Source: Nocardia jejuensis NBRC 103114 (GTDB lineage: Bacteria; Actinomycetota; Actinomycetes; Mycobacteriales; Mycobacteriaceae). Taken from it: DNA of 64,000 nt. The notes beneath the pieces are model-generated. The model was not told the origin of the DNA, did no database searches, and saw only the letters and a list, made by a program, of their open reading frames with translations. The stretch lies in the NCBI RefSeq assembly GCF_001613145.1, contig NZ_BDBU01000024.1:235453-299452 (forward strand). Direction: 5' to 3'. Below are positions 39,863 to 49,028 of the stretch, piece by piece. Numbering within the stretch: the stretch's first letter is position 1; each line of letters begins with the position of its first letter. A program made the position numbers and the translations under genes.

Positions 39863-41331
39863 TGTCCGCACCAGCGCCACCGTCCGCTGGGGCCTTTCCC
39901 AGCCCCCCGGGCGGATTCGCTCCCGCGCCCCCGCCGTCCACCCGGCGCAATGTGGAATTGCTGCTGCTCGGGCTGGCGGCGGTGGTGACGACGGTGTCGC
40001 TGGTACTGGTGGAAGCCAGTCAGGAACAGTCGATCACGTGGGAGATCGCCAAACTGGGCACGGCCTATCTGGCCCTGTTCGGGGTGGCGCATCTGGCGGT
40101 GCGGCGTTTCGCGCCGTTCGCCGATCCGCTCCTACTACCGATCGTGGCCCTGCTCAACGGGGTCGGGCTGGTGCTCATCCACCGGCTCGATCTCGCCGAG
40201 GCGCAGGACGCCGAGTTCGCCTCCTCGCCCATCCCCTCCCCCGACGCCAACCAGCAGGTGCTGTGGACGGGGCTGGGGATGGTGGTTTTCATGGCCCTGC
40301 TGATCGCGCTGCGCGACTACCGCACCCTGGCGCGGTACGCGTACACGCTCGGCCTCGTGGGTCTGATCGCGCTGGCCATCCCGGCGCTGCTGCCGGACCG
40401 GTTCTCTCAGGTGAACGGCGCGAAGATCTGGATTCGGCTGCCGGGCTTCAGCATGCAGCCGGGTGAGTTCGCGAAGATCCTGCTGATCATATTCTTCGCG
40501 GGCGTCCTGGTCGCCAAGCGCGATCTGTTCACCGCCGCGGGCAAGCACATGTTCGGCATGGAGCTGCCGCGGGCCCGGGACCTGGGCCCGATCCTGGTGG
40601 TGTGGCTGGTCTGCATCGGCGTGCTGGTGCTGGAGAAGGATCTGGGCACCTCGCTGCTGATCTTCTGCACGGTGCTGGTGATGCTCTACATCGCGACCGA
40701 GCGGGTGGGCTGGGTCGTGGTCGGCCTGGGCCTGCTGTCGATCGGATTCGTGTTCGCCTACCAGGCTTTCGGGCATGTGCGGGTGCGCGTGTCCACCTGG
40801 CTGCACCCGTTCGACGACTACAGCAACACCGGCTACCAGATCGGGCAGTCGCTGTTCGGCCTGGCGACGGGCGGTCTGGCGGGCACCGGGCTGGGTAGCG
40901 GCCGGCCCTCGCAGGTGCCGTTCGCCAAGACCGACTTCATCATCTCCGCGATCGGCGAGGAGCTCGGCCTGATCGGGCTCACCGCGCTGCTGATGCTGTT
41001 CTGCGTGTTCGTGATCCGTGGTCTGCGCACCGCGCTGGCGGTCCGCGACAGCTTCGGCAAGCTGCTGGCCGCGGGGTTGTCCTTCACCATCGCGATCCAG
41101 CTGTTCGTGGTGGTCGGCGGTGTCACCAAACTGATTCCGCTGACCGGTCTGACCACGCCCTTCATGTCCTACGGCGGCTCCTCGCTGCTGGCCAACTACG
41201 CGCTGCTGGCGCTATTGATCAAGGTGTCCGACGCGGCGCGCGCGCCGGCCCCGGTCCGCAAGCGGGCCCCGGAGCCACTCGCGGACGCGCCGACCGAGCT
41301 GGTGCGCAAACCCAAGGGGGGTGTCGCGTGA
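39862..41331 (+). CDS. rodA: FtsW/RodA/SpoVE peptidoglycan glycosyltransferase
   Basis: The 489-residue protein has a Pro-rich N-terminus and about ten to twelve membrane helices. SEDS-family motifs are visible: GAKIWIRLPGFSMQPGEFAKI, LEKDLGTSLLIF with the catalytic Asp region, GYQIGQSLFGLATGGLAGTGLG, TDFIISAIGEELG and TGLTTPFMSYGGSSLLANY. It polymerises lipid II into glycan strands for elongation, paired with PbpA encoded next. ATG 39862 overlaps the pstP stop by one base. Confidence 0.95.
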   Translation: MSAPAPPSAGAFPSPPGGFAPAPPPSTRRNVELLLLGLAAVVTTVSLVLVEASQEQSITWEIAKLGTAYLALFGVAHLAVRRFAPFADPLLLPIVALLNGVGLVLIHRLDLAEAQDAEFASSPIPSPDANQQVLWTGLGMVVFMALLIALRDYRTLARYAYTLGLVGLIALAIPALLPDRFSQVNGAKIWIRLPGFSMQPGEFAKILLIIFFAGVLVAKRDLFTAAGKHMFGMELPRARDLGPILVVWLVCIGVLVLEKDLGTSLLIFCTVLVMLYIATERVGWVVVGLGLLSIGFVFAYQAFGHVRVRVSTWLHPFDDYSNTGYQIGQSLFGLATGGLAGTGLGSGRPSQVPFAKTDFIISAIGEELGLIGLTALLMLFCVFVIRGLRTALAVRDSFGKLLAAGLSFTIAIQLFVVVGGVTKLIPLTGLTTPFMSYGGSSLLANYALLALLIKVSDAARAPAPVRKRAPEPLADAPTELVRKPKGGVA

Positions 41332-42815
41332 ACACACCTCTTCGCCGGGTGGCCATGGCGGTCATGGTGATGATCCTGGCGCTGCTGGCCAACGCCACCT
41401 ACGTGCAGGTGCAGATCGGGCCGTTCGGCAAGGCCGACAGCCTGCGCAACGATCCCCGCAACGTGCGCGTGCTGCTGGACGAGTACGCCCGCCAGCGCGG
41501 CCAGATCTCCGCGCAGGGAACGGTTCTCGCGAGCTCGGTCTCCACCGACGACCGCTACAAGTACCTGCGCACCTACCCGACCGATCCGATGGCGTACGCC
41601 CCGGCGACCGGCTTCTACTCGATGCAGTACGGCAGCACCGGCCTGGAGCACGCCGAGGATTCGGTGCTCAACGGGTCGGACAACCAGCTGTTCGGGCGAC
41701 GCCTGATCGATATGGTCTCGGGCCGGGATCCGCGCGGCGGCAACGTGATCACCACCATCAACCCGGCCATGCAGAAGGTCGCCTACGAACAGCTGACCGC
41801 CAAGGGGTACACCGGTTCCGTGGTGGCCATCGAGCCGAGCACCGGCCGCATCCTGACCATGGTCTCGACGCCTTCGTACGATCCGAACCTGCTATCGGGT
41901 CACGACGGCGCGCGCGCCACCCAGGCCTGGGACCAACTGCAGGCCGACGCGCGGCAGCCGATGCTCAATCGCGCTGTCTCGCAGACCTATCCGCCCGGTT
42001 CCACCTTCAAGGTGGTGACGACCGCCGCCGCGCTCTCGAACGGGATCGCGAAGCCGGAGGATCAGCTCACCGCGGCGTCGCGAATCACGTTGCCGGACAC
42101 CAGCACCACGCTGGAGAACTACAACGGCAGCCACTGCGGTCCCGGTGACGGCGCGACCGCGTCGCTGACCGACGCCTTCAAGTACTCGTGTAACACGGCT
42201 TTCGTGGAACTCGGTATCAAGGTGGGGGCAGCGAAACTCAAGGACGAGGCCGCCGCGTTCGGCATCGGCCAGCATCCGAACATTCCGATTCCGTGGGCGG
42301 ACAGCACTGTCGGCACCATTCCCAGTGCCGCGGCCCTCGGGCAGAGCAGCATCGGGCAGCGCGATGTGGCGCTCACTCCGCTGGACAACGCGGTCATCGC
42401 GGCGACGGTCGCCAACGGCGGCGTCCGCATGCAACCTCATCTGGTCGATCAATTGCAGGCCCCCGATCTGACCACGCTGGAGACCGTCAAACCGACCTCG
42501 GTCGGGCAGGCGATCACCGCGCCGGTGGCCTCGCAGCTGACCAATCTGATGATCGAATCGGAGAAGAACACCCAGGGCGGCACCCAGCAGCGCGCCTACC
42601 AGATCGCCTCGAAGACAGGGACCGCCGAACACGGTGAAGATCCGCGCAATACCCCGCCGCACGCGTGGTACATCGCTTTCGCGCCCGCGCAGAACCCGAA
42701 GATCGCGATCGCGGTGATCGTCGAGAACGGCGGAGACCGGGCGCTGGCCGCCACCGGTGGATCGGTCGCCGCGCCCGTCGCGCGCGCGGTCCTGGATGCC
42801 GGACTGGGGAGCTGA
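41328..42815 (+). CDS. pbpA: Penicillin-binding protein PbpA (class B transpeptidase)
   Basis: The 495-residue protein has an N-terminal membrane anchor (about 8-25), a dimerisation region (30-150) and a transpeptidase domain. Active-site motifs are STFK (PPGSTFKVVTTAA, about residue 223), SCN (YSCNTAFVELG, about 285) and KTGT (IASKTGTAEHG, about 427). It crosslinks peptidoglycan and is the partner of RodA. GTG start overlaps rodA by 4 bp. In Mycobacterium PbpA is phosphorylated by PknB and is needed for septum formation. Confidence 0.96.
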   Translation: MNTPLRRVAMAVMVMILALLANATYVQVQIGPFGKADSLRNDPRNVRVLLDEYARQRGQISAQGTVLASSVSTDDRYKYLRTYPTDPMAYAPATGFYSMQYGSTGLEHAEDSVLNGSDNQLFGRRLIDMVSGRDPRGGNVITTINPAMQKVAYEQLTAKGYTGSVVAIEPSTGRILTMVSTPSYDPNLLSGHDGARATQAWDQLQADARQPMLNRAVSQTYPPGSTFKVVTTAAALSNGIAKPEDQLTAASRITLPDTSTTLENYNGSHCGPGDGATASLTDAFKYSCNTAFVELGIKVGAAKLKDEAAAFGIGQHPNIPIPWADSTVGTIPSAAALGQSSIGQRDVALTPLDNAVIAATVANGGVRMQPHLVDQLQAPDLTTLETVKPTSVGQAITAPVASQLTNLMIESEKNTQGGTQQRAYQIASKTGTAEHGEDPRNTPPHAWYIAFAPAQNPKIAIAVIVENGGDRALAATGGSVAAPVARAVLDAGLGS

Positions 42816-42848
42816 CGATATGGACGTGCAAGGTAGACGAGGTCTCGA

Positions 42849-44411
42849 ATGCTGAACAACGGTGCGATGATCGCGGATCGGTACCGGCTGCAGCGGCTGA
42901 TCGCCACCGGTGGAATGGGACAGGTCTGGGAAGCGCTGGACACCCGGCTCGATCGACGGGTCGCGGTGAAGGTGCTCAAGGCGGAGTTCTCCGCCGACCC
43001 GACCTTCCGTCATCGGTTCCGTACCGAGGCGAGGACGACCGCACAGCTGAACCATCCGGGCATCGCCGGAATCTACGACTACGGCGAAACCCTGGACCCC
43101 AGCGGCGGCGAAACCGCCTATCTGGTAATGGAATTGGTGTCGGGTGAACCGCTCAACGCGGTGCTCAGCCGGCTCAACAGGCTGTCGGTCGCACAGGGTC
43201 TGGACATGCTGGAGCAGACCGCCCGCGCGCTGCAGGTCGCGCACGCGGCGGGTGTGGTGCACCGGGATGTGAAGCCCGGCAACATCCTCGTGACGCCGAC
43301 CGGTCAGGTGAAGATCACCGACTTCGGCATCGCGAAGGTGGTGGACGCCTCCCCGGTCACCAAGACCGGCATGGTGATGGGCACCGCGCAGTACATCGCG
43401 CCGGAGCAGGCCACCGGCGAGGACGCCACCGCCGCCTCGGACGTGTACTCCCTCGGCGTGGTCGGCTACGAGGCGCTCGCCGGGGAACGACCGTTCACCG
43501 GAGACGGCGCGCTGACCGTGGCGATGAAGCATGTGCGGGAGACCCCGCCGCCGCTGCCCGCCGATCTGCCGCCGAACGTGCGTGAGCTGATCGAGATCAC
43601 GATGGCCAAGGATCCGACCCAGCGCTACACCAGCGGCGGCGAGTTCGCCGACGCGGTGGCCGCGGTGCGGGCCGGCCGGCGGCCGACGCCGCCCGGCGGC
43701 ATCCCTGTGACCGGGTCGGCGCGCATCGTGCCGCCGACCGGGCAGACCATGGTGATTCCCGGCGGCCGCGCCGATCAGGCCACCATGCGCTATCCGACCC
43801 CGCAGCAGCCGACGCGTCAGCAGCCGCAACCGGATCCGACCGCGGCGACCTCGCTGCTGCAGGGTCCGCGCACCATGGCGGGCCCGGTGCCGGTCGGCCC
43901 CGCGACCAATGTCCCGCCCGCCCAGCAGGGCCGGTTCACCAGCAGTCAGAAGGCTCTGGCCGGACTCGGTGTGGGTGCGCTGATCCTCGGCGCCGCAGCG
44001 GCTTTCGTGCTGCTGGGCGACAATTCCTCGGATCCGGCGCCGTCCACCCGCACCAGTGCGGTGGTCGTACCGCCGGTGGTCCCGCCGACCACCACCGTGC
44101 CGCCGACCACCACGGCGCGCCCGGTGCCGCCGCCGGTCGTCACCGAGGATCCGACGACCACCACCGAACCGCCGGTGACCACGACGACGGTGCCGCCGAC
44201 CACGACGGTCCCGCCGACGACCACGGTGCCGCCGACGACGAAACCCTCGACCACCAAGCCCGAGAAGACCACGGCGCAGAAGACGACCACCAATCGTTTC
44301 CCGCAGCCCACCTGGGACATACCGACATTGCCGGCCATCCCGGGCGCCCGTGGAAACGTAGTATCGCCCGACGACGCCGACTCCCCAGCCAGCCCCCGAG
44401 GACTGCCATGA
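42849..44411 (+). CDS. pknA: Ser/Thr protein kinase PknA
   Basis: The 520-residue protein has a Hanks kinase domain (about 10-270): ATGGMGQVWEA glycine loop, VAVKVL lysine, HRDVKPGNILV, DFGIAKV and APEQATG. A Pro/Gln-rich juxtamembrane segment precedes one membrane helix (about 374-395). The outer tail is about 120 residues of Pro/Thr repeats (VPPTTT) with no PASTA or other folded domain. Such tails are common O-mannosylation targets. The tail is longer than I recall for Mycobacterium PknA. The gene overlaps pknB by 4 bp. PknA controls cell shape and division, often with PknB. Confidence 0.96.
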   Translation: MLNNGAMIADRYRLQRLIATGGMGQVWEALDTRLDRRVAVKVLKAEFSADPTFRHRFRTEARTTAQLNHPGIAGIYDYGETLDPSGGETAYLVMELVSGEPLNAVLSRLNRLSVAQGLDMLEQTARALQVAHAAGVVHRDVKPGNILVTPTGQVKITDFGIAKVVDASPVTKTGMVMGTAQYIAPEQATGEDATAASDVYSLGVVGYEALAGERPFTGDGALTVAMKHVRETPPPLPADLPPNVRELIEITMAKDPTQRYTSGGEFADAVAAVRAGRRPTPPGGIPVTGSARIVPPTGQTMVIPGGRADQATMRYPTPQQPTRQQPQPDPTAATSLLQGPRTMAGPVPVGPATNVPPAQQGRFTSSQKALAGLGVGALILGAAAAFVLLGDNSSDPAPSTRTSAVVVPPVVPPTTTVPPTTTARPVPPPVVTEDPTTTTEPPVTTTTVPPTTTVPPTTTVPPTTKPSTTKPEKTTAQKTTTNRFPQPTWDIPTLPAIPGARGNVVSPDDADSPASPRGLP

Positions 44412-46321
44412 CGACCCCGAAGAACCTCGGCTCTCGCTACGAGCTGGGTGAGATCATCGGGTTCGGCGGCATGTCCGAGGTGCACAAGGCTCGTGACCTG
44501 CGGCTGGGCCGTGATGTGGCGATCAAGGTGCTGCGCGCGGACCTCGCCCGCGACCCCACGTTCTATCTGCGGTTCAAGCGCGAGGCGCAGAACGCGGCGG
44601 CGCTGAACCATCCCGCGATCGTCGCGGTGTACGACACCGGCGAGGCCGAGATCGACGGCGGCCCACTGCCGTACATCGTGATGGAGTACGTCGACGGCGA
44701 CACCCTGCGCGACATCGTGCGCGGCAACGGCCCCATGCCGCCCCGGCGTGCCATGGAGGTCATCGCGGATGTGTGTGCGGCGCTGGACTTCTCGCACCGC
44801 AACGGCATCGTGCACCGGGACATGAAGCCCGCCAACATCATGATCAACCGCGCCGGCGCGGTGAAGGTGATGGACTTCGGCATCGCGCGCGCGATCGCCG
44901 ACAGCTCCAACCCGATGACTCAGACCGCGGCCGTTATCGGTACCGCGCAATATCTTTCGCCCGAGCAGGCGCGCGGCGAGCAGGTCGACGCCCGCTCGGA
45001 CGTGTACTCGGTCGGCTGTGTGCTGTTCGAAATCCTCACCGGGGAACCGCCTTTCACCGGCGACTCGCCCGTGGCCGTGGCCTATCAGCACGTGCGCGAG
45101 GACCCCCGGCTGCCCTCGCACGTCTATCAGGGCGTGCCGCGCGAACTCGACTCCGTCGTGCTCAAGGCGATGAGCAAGAACCCCGCCAACCGGTACCAGA
45201 CGGCCGCGGAGATGCGCGCCGACCTGATCCGGGTGCTCGGCGGGCAGAAGCCCACCGCACCGGTCGTCATGACCGAGGAGGACCGCGACGGCTTCCTCGA
45301 CGACGACAGCCCCGCACCGCGCAGCTACCGCACCGTCGAGCGCCGCGACGACACCACCGAACAGGAGATCGTCGACTCCGGCGGCGGTGGCGGTTCCCGG
45401 CGCGGCGTGCTCATCACCCTCGCGGCGGTGGCCGTGGTGCTGGCGCTGGGCGGCGTGCTGTGGGCGCTGATCAGCGTGGGCTCGAAACCCGATCAGGTCA
45501 CCGTGCCGGATCTGTCGAACAAGAACTCCGCACTGGCGCAACGGGATCTGGAGAAGCTCGGGTTCAGCGTCGCGGTCCAGGAGAAACCGGACGGCAAGGT
45601 CGCGGTCGGCAATGTGATCGCCACCCAGCCGCTCGGGCAGTCGCGCGTCGACAAGGGCAGCACCGTCACCCTGCAGGTGTCCACCGGTCCGTCCCAGGTC
45701 CCGGTGCCGCGACTGGCAGGGCTCACCCAGCAGCAGGCCGAACAGCAGCTCAATTCCCAAGGGCTGCGCCTCAATCCGGACGTCAAACGCGAAGCCTCCA
45801 GCACCGAGGACAAGGACAAGGTCACCAACCAGATCCCCGGCGAAGCCCAGAAGGTCGACGCCGGCGGACAGGTCAGCATCACCCTCGGATCCGGGCCGGA
45901 GAAGGTCAGCGTCCCCGATGTGGTCGGCCAATCGATCGATGTCGCGAAACCCAATCTCGAGGTGAGCGCGGGCTTCACTGTCACGGTGGAGGAAGTGCCG
46001 AGCAGCCAACCCGCCGGGACGGTGATAAGCACCAGCCCCGCGGCCCGAACTCAGGCGGACAAGGGCTCCACCGTGGTCGTCAAGGTCTCCAGCGGCGACC
46101 AGATCGCCATGCCTTCGGTCATCGGACTCACGCCGGCGCAGGCAGCGGATCTGCTGCGGCAGCGCGGCTGGAACGGGCAAATCAGCCAGAACACCCAGAG
46201 CACCCTGAACGCGGGCGATGTCGGGCGCATCCTGGCTCAGCAGCCGTCCGCGGGCTCCTCCCTCAGCAAGACCCAGACCGTCACCATCACGACCGGAATC
46301 CTGTCCCTCGGGCCGCCATGA
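44408..46321 (+). CDS. pknB: Ser/Thr protein kinase PknB with PASTA domains
   Basis: The 637-residue protein has a kinase domain (about 10-275) with GFGGMSEVHKA, VAIKVL, HRDMKPANIMI, DFGIARA and the activation loop segment MTQTAAVIGTAQYLSPEQA, whose threonines are autophosphorylated in Mycobacterium. A linker and one membrane helix (about 332-355) lead to four extracellular PASTA repeats (beginning VTVPDLSN, VPVPRLAG, VSVPDVVG and IAMPSVIG). PASTA units sense peptidoglycan fragments or lipid II. It is the last gene of the seven-gene operon. Full length and all catalytic residues are present. Confidence 0.97.
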   Translation: MTTPKNLGSRYELGEIIGFGGMSEVHKARDLRLGRDVAIKVLRADLARDPTFYLRFKREAQNAAALNHPAIVAVYDTGEAEIDGGPLPYIVMEYVDGDTLRDIVRGNGPMPPRRAMEVIADVCAALDFSHRNGIVHRDMKPANIMINRAGAVKVMDFGIARAIADSSNPMTQTAAVIGTAQYLSPEQARGEQVDARSDVYSVGCVLFEILTGEPPFTGDSPVAVAYQHVREDPRLPSHVYQGVPRELDSVVLKAMSKNPANRYQTAAEMRADLIRVLGGQKPTAPVVMTEEDRDGFLDDDSPAPRSYRTVERRDDTTEQEIVDSGGGGGSRRGVLITLAAVAVVLALGGVLWALISVGSKPDQVTVPDLSNKNSALAQRDLEKLGFSVAVQEKPDGKVAVGNVIATQPLGQSRVDKGSTVTLQVSTGPSQVPVPRLAGLTQQQAEQQLNSQGLRLNPDVKREASSTEDKDKVTNQIPGEAQKVDAGGQVSITLGSGPEKVSVPDVVGQSIDVAKPNLEVSAGFTVTVEEVPSSQPAGTVISTSPAARTQADKGSTVVVKVSSGDQIAMPSVIGLTPAQAADLLRQRGWNGQISQNTQSTLNAGDVGRILAQQPSAGSSLSKTQTVTITTGILSLGPP

Positions 46322-46384
46322 CCCGATGACTCTTTTCTGGATACGCTTGACCCAGTGCAAGATCCAGAAGATCAGGGGTGGGAA

Positions 46385-46633
46385 ATGATCATCAAGTTTC
46401 TAGCTGGTGCGGCGCTTACGTCGGCTGTGGTCATCGGGGGAACCGGAGCCGCGTCGGCAGACGTCACGCCGTACGACAGTCCTTCGGGTCCGTGGCCGAC
46501 CGAAGGTGCATGCACCACAGCCGCGGACCTGCTCAACAGCAACGGCCGTAACCCTCACACTCCGTGCCACGAGGTGAAAAGGGCTGACGGAGGAACCGAA
46601 TGGTGGTTCCAGTACGCGGTGGTCGTCGACTGA
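46385..46633 (+). CDS. Small secreted protein, unrecognised
   Basis: The 82-residue protein starts at ATG 46385 with GGGGTGGG just upstream. A signal peptide (MIIKFLAGAALTSAVVIGGTGAASA) is followed by a 58-residue mature part. This has two Cys (GACTTAAD and TPCHEVK), which may form one disulfide bond, and a Trp-rich end (TEWWFQYAVVVD). It does not match a family I can name. It follows pknB by 63 bases and may share its transcript or have its own promoter. A terminator hairpin overlaps its stop codon. Confidence 0.7.
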   Translation: MIIKFLAGAALTSAVVIGGTGAASADVTPYDSPSGPWPTEGACTTAADLLNSNGRNPHTPCHEVKRADGGTEWWFQYAVVVD

Positions 46634-46657
46634 CAGCTCGAGCACCTCGAGCTGTCA
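46631..46657 (+). terminator. Perfect hairpin terminator starting at the stop codon
   Basis: TGACAGCTCGAG and CTCGAGCTGTCA form a 12-bp perfect stem with a three-base loop. The TGA stop of the small secreted protein is the first three bases of the stem. It probably also ends the pknB operon. Confidence 0.8.
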
Positions 46658-46722
46658 GTCGGGGCAGGTAACCAGAACCAGCCCGGCGGAAGGGGTTCGG
46701 GATCCGTCCCGGGCCCCTTCTC

Positions 46723-47184
46723 TCACAGGCGCAGGTGGCGGTTCATGGACATGGCTTCCTCGGCCAGGTCCTGGAGTTCGATCACCTCGATGCCGTGCTC
46801 GCGGAGTTTCTCCACACCCACGCAGTTCACCACGAACGTGCCGGGCTCGCGCCAGGCGATGACGACGCGGCGGACGCCCGCGCGCAGCAGGCGATCGGTG
46901 CAGGGGGCGCGATCCTGGCTGGCGCGCTGCGAGCAGGGCTCCAGGGTGCTGTAGACGGTGGCGTGCGGCAGCCGCGGATCGTCGGGATCCAGTTTGTTCA
47001 GCGCGGATTCCTCGGCGTGCACCTTCTCGTCGGTCTCCCGCGACCAGCCGTGCGAGATCTCCACGCCGTCCGCGCCGACGATCACCGCGCCCACCGAGAA
47101 GGCCGTCGGGCTCTGCGGACTCAGGCGCGCCAGGCCGATGGCGTGCCGCATCCAGCCGCGATCGCCCCGCGTTTCGTCAGACAT
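46723..47184 (-). CDS. Deaminase domain protein, RibD N-terminal type
   Basis: The 153-residue protein has the cytidine-deaminase zinc motif HAEESAL (about residue 57) and PCSQRASQDRAPC (about 82-94), the pattern of riboflavin-pathway pyrimidine deaminases. A strong AAGGAGG lies before the ATG, inside the upstream reductase gene, and the two genes overlap by 8 bases. It likely deaminates the diamino-pyrimidinone phosphate intermediate of riboflavin synthesis, with the reductase step done by the product of the upstream gene. A different pyrimidine substrate cannot be excluded. Confidence 0.85.
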   Translation of the reverse strand: MSDETRGDRGWMRHAIGLARLSPQSPTAFSVGAVIVGADGVEISHGWSRETDEKVHAEESALNKLDPDDPRLPHATVYSTLEPCSQRASQDRAPCTDRLLRAGVRRVVIAWREPGTFVVNCVGVEKLREHGIEVIELQDLAEEAMSMNRHLRL

Positions 47185-47890
47185 CCGAGTCCTCCTTGGG
47201 CAGATAGCGCAGCAGTGCGATATCCCCGATCCGGGACACGTCCGCCAGCTGCATCCGATGCGCGGAACCGCCGGGGAATTCGGCGTTTCGGAGGAACCGG
47301 GGGGCGGCCGGATCGCCGACCACCAGGGGCGCTATCGCCATGCGGATCTCGTCGGCCAGCCCGGCGGCGAGGAACGCGGTGTGGATGGATCCGCCGCCCT
47401 CCACCATGAGGCGCTCGATGCCGCGTTTGCCCAGATCGTCCAGCAGATCCGCGAAATCCGGTACGGCGCCCAGGGACACGACCTTGGCCGGCCCGTCGAA
47501 ACGATCCGCGAGGCGCGCCGCTCCGGAATCGGTGGTGTAGACCAGTCTTTCGCCACCCTGATGCCAGAAGCGCTGGCTCGCATCGAGATTCCCGCTCGCG
47601 GTGACGACGACGCGCAGCGGATACTCCGGTTTCCCGTCCGCGACCCGTCGCACCCGCCGGTCCTGGCTGTTAACCAGCAGCCGCGGGTTGTCCCGGCGCA
47701 GGGTCTCGGCGCCGATCAGCACCGCGTCCGAGTCGGCGCGCAGCGCGTCGACCCGGTCGAAATCGGCGGCATTGGACAGCAGCAGCCGATTCGGCGACGC
47801 GTCGTCGATGTAGCCGTCGACGCTGACCGCCACCGACAGCAGCACGTGCGGCCGCACGCAAGCTCGCGCCTCCGGGCCCCGACCGCTCAT
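47177..47890 (-). CDS. Reductase domain protein, RibD C-terminal/DHFR-like
   Basis: The 237-residue protein carries the RibD_C fold: RPHVLLSVAVSVDGYIDD, DAVLIGAETLRRDNPRLLV, LMVEGGGSIHTAFLAAGLADEI. It is predicted to reduce the ribose side chain of the riboflavin intermediate using NADPH. ATG 47890 overlaps the pabA stop by 4 bp, and its own stop overlaps the deaminase start. RibD is split here into two proteins, with the reductase gene before the deaminase gene. This is the reverse of the fused enzyme. Another NADPH-dependent reduction remains possible. Confidence 0.85.
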   Translation of the reverse strand: MSGRGPEARACVRPHVLLSVAVSVDGYIDDASPNRLLLSNAADFDRVDALRADSDAVLIGAETLRRDNPRLLVNSQDRRVRRVADGKPEYPLRVVVTASGNLDASQRFWHQGGERLVYTTDSGAARLADRFDGPAKVVSLGAVPDFADLLDDLGKRGIERLMVEGGGSIHTAFLAAGLADEIRMAIAPLVVGDPAAPRFLRNAEFPGGSAHRMQLADVSRIGDIALLRYLPKEDSDV

Positions 47891-48525
47891 ACCAGCGCCG
47901 CGACCTCCGCCTCGAGGGTCTGCACCAGGCCCTCGGCGGGACGCTCGCCGCACACGCCCAGCCAGTTGGCGAGCATGCGGTGACCGCCCTGGGTGAGCAC
48001 CGACTCCGGGTGGAACTGCACACCGTGGATGGGCAGGTCGCGATGCCGCATGGCCATCACGATGCCGGACTCGGTGCGGCCCAGCACCTCCAGCTCCGGC
48101 GGCATGGTCTCCTCCAGAACCGTCAGCGAGTGGTAGCGGGTGGCGGTGAAGGGGTCCGGCAGGCCGGCCAGCACGCCCGCACCGACGTGGAAGACGTCAC
48201 TGGTCTTGCCGTGCAGCAGTTCCGGCGCGCGGGTGACCGTCGCGCCGAACGCGACGCCGATGGCCTGATGCCCGAGGCACACACCCAGCAGCGGAGTTTC
48301 GGTTCGCGCACAGGCGTGCACGAGCTCGATGCTCACCCCCGCGCGCTCGGGGGTGCCCGGGCCGGGGCTGATCAGCACACCGTCGAAATCACGGGCGACG
48401 GCCTCGAGATCCGCGAGCCGGGGGTCGTCGTTGCGCCAGACCACGGCTTCGGTCCCCAGCTGTCCGAGATACTGGACGAGGTTGAACACGAAGCTGTCGT
48501 AGTTGTCGACGACCAGAACACGCAT
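47887..48525 (-). CDS. pabA: Anthranilate/aminodeoxychorismate synthase glutaminase subunit
   Basis: The 212-residue class I glutamine amidotransferase shows oxyanion motif ISPGPGTPERAG, nucleophile GVCLGHQAIG (Cys at about residue 84) and the catalytic HGVQFHPESVLT His-Glu pair. It gives ammonia to chorismate for either anthranilate (tryptophan) or aminodeoxychorismate (folate). In Mycobacterium the homologue beside pknB is named trpG. Being first in an operon with two riboflavin-type enzymes supports a link to folate/flavin supply, but this is inference. Confidence 0.92.
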   Translation of the reverse strand: MRVLVVDNYDSFVFNLVQYLGQLGTEAVVWRNDDPRLADLEAVARDFDGVLISPGPGTPERAGVSIELVHACARTETPLLGVCLGHQAIGVAFGATVTRAPELLHGKTSDVFHVGAGVLAGLPDPFTATRYHSLTVLEETMPPELEVLGRTESGIVMAMRHRDLPIHGVQFHPESVLTQGGHRMLANWLGVCGERPAEGLVQTLEAEVAALV

Positions 48526-48730
48526 TCCCTGAGAGTAATGGCTCTGCCGCCGCCCCGGAACCTCGGCGCACGGCCCGCGCCCGGTTTACAGTCATGCACG
48601 CGTGGCGACCCGGCTCGTCGGAGCCCGGCCGCCGCCCGCGCAGACATACCGCCCGGGGGGCTAGGGGGCGGGTCCCCCGAGTGACCTGGGATAACCTTTA
48701 GCCAGACTGCACGCCGAAATTGAGGACGTC

Positions 48731-48997
48731 ATGCCCAAGTCGAAGGTCCGGAAGAAGACCGATTACACCGTCAACCCGGCCAGCCGGACGCCGGTCAAGG
48801 TGAAGCACGCCGGCCCGTCGCCGGTCTGGTACGTCTCGATCATGCTGGGCTTCATGCTCGCAGGCCTGGTGTGGCTGCTCGTGTACTACCTGGCCGCGGA
48901 GTCCATCAGCTGGATGAGCGATCTCGGTGCGTGGAACTTCCTGATCGGGTTCGGCCTGATGGTGGTCGGACTGATCATGACCATGCGCTGGCGATGA
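48731..48997 (+). CDS. crgA: Cell division protein CrgA
   Basis: The 88-residue protein has a basic N-terminus (MPKSKVRKKTDYTVNPASRTPVKVK) and two membrane helices (about 32-55 and 67-85). WYVSIMLGFMLAGLVWLLVYY and WNFLIGFGLMVVGLIMTMRWR match CrgA. It sits in the inner membrane, binds FtsZ, FtsQ, FtsI and CwsA, and supports septum and pole peptidoglycan synthesis. A CrgA gene near pknB and trpG is the normal actinobacterial arrangement. ATG 48731 follows a clear upstream spacer on the plus strand. Confidence 0.97.
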   Translation: MPKSKVRKKTDYTVNPASRTPVKVKHAGPSPVWYVSIMLGFMLAGLVWLLVYYLAAESISWMSDLGAWNFLIGFGLMVVGLIMTMRWR

Positions 48998-49028
48998 GTT
49001 CCTTACACCGTTGTTATTCATACACACC

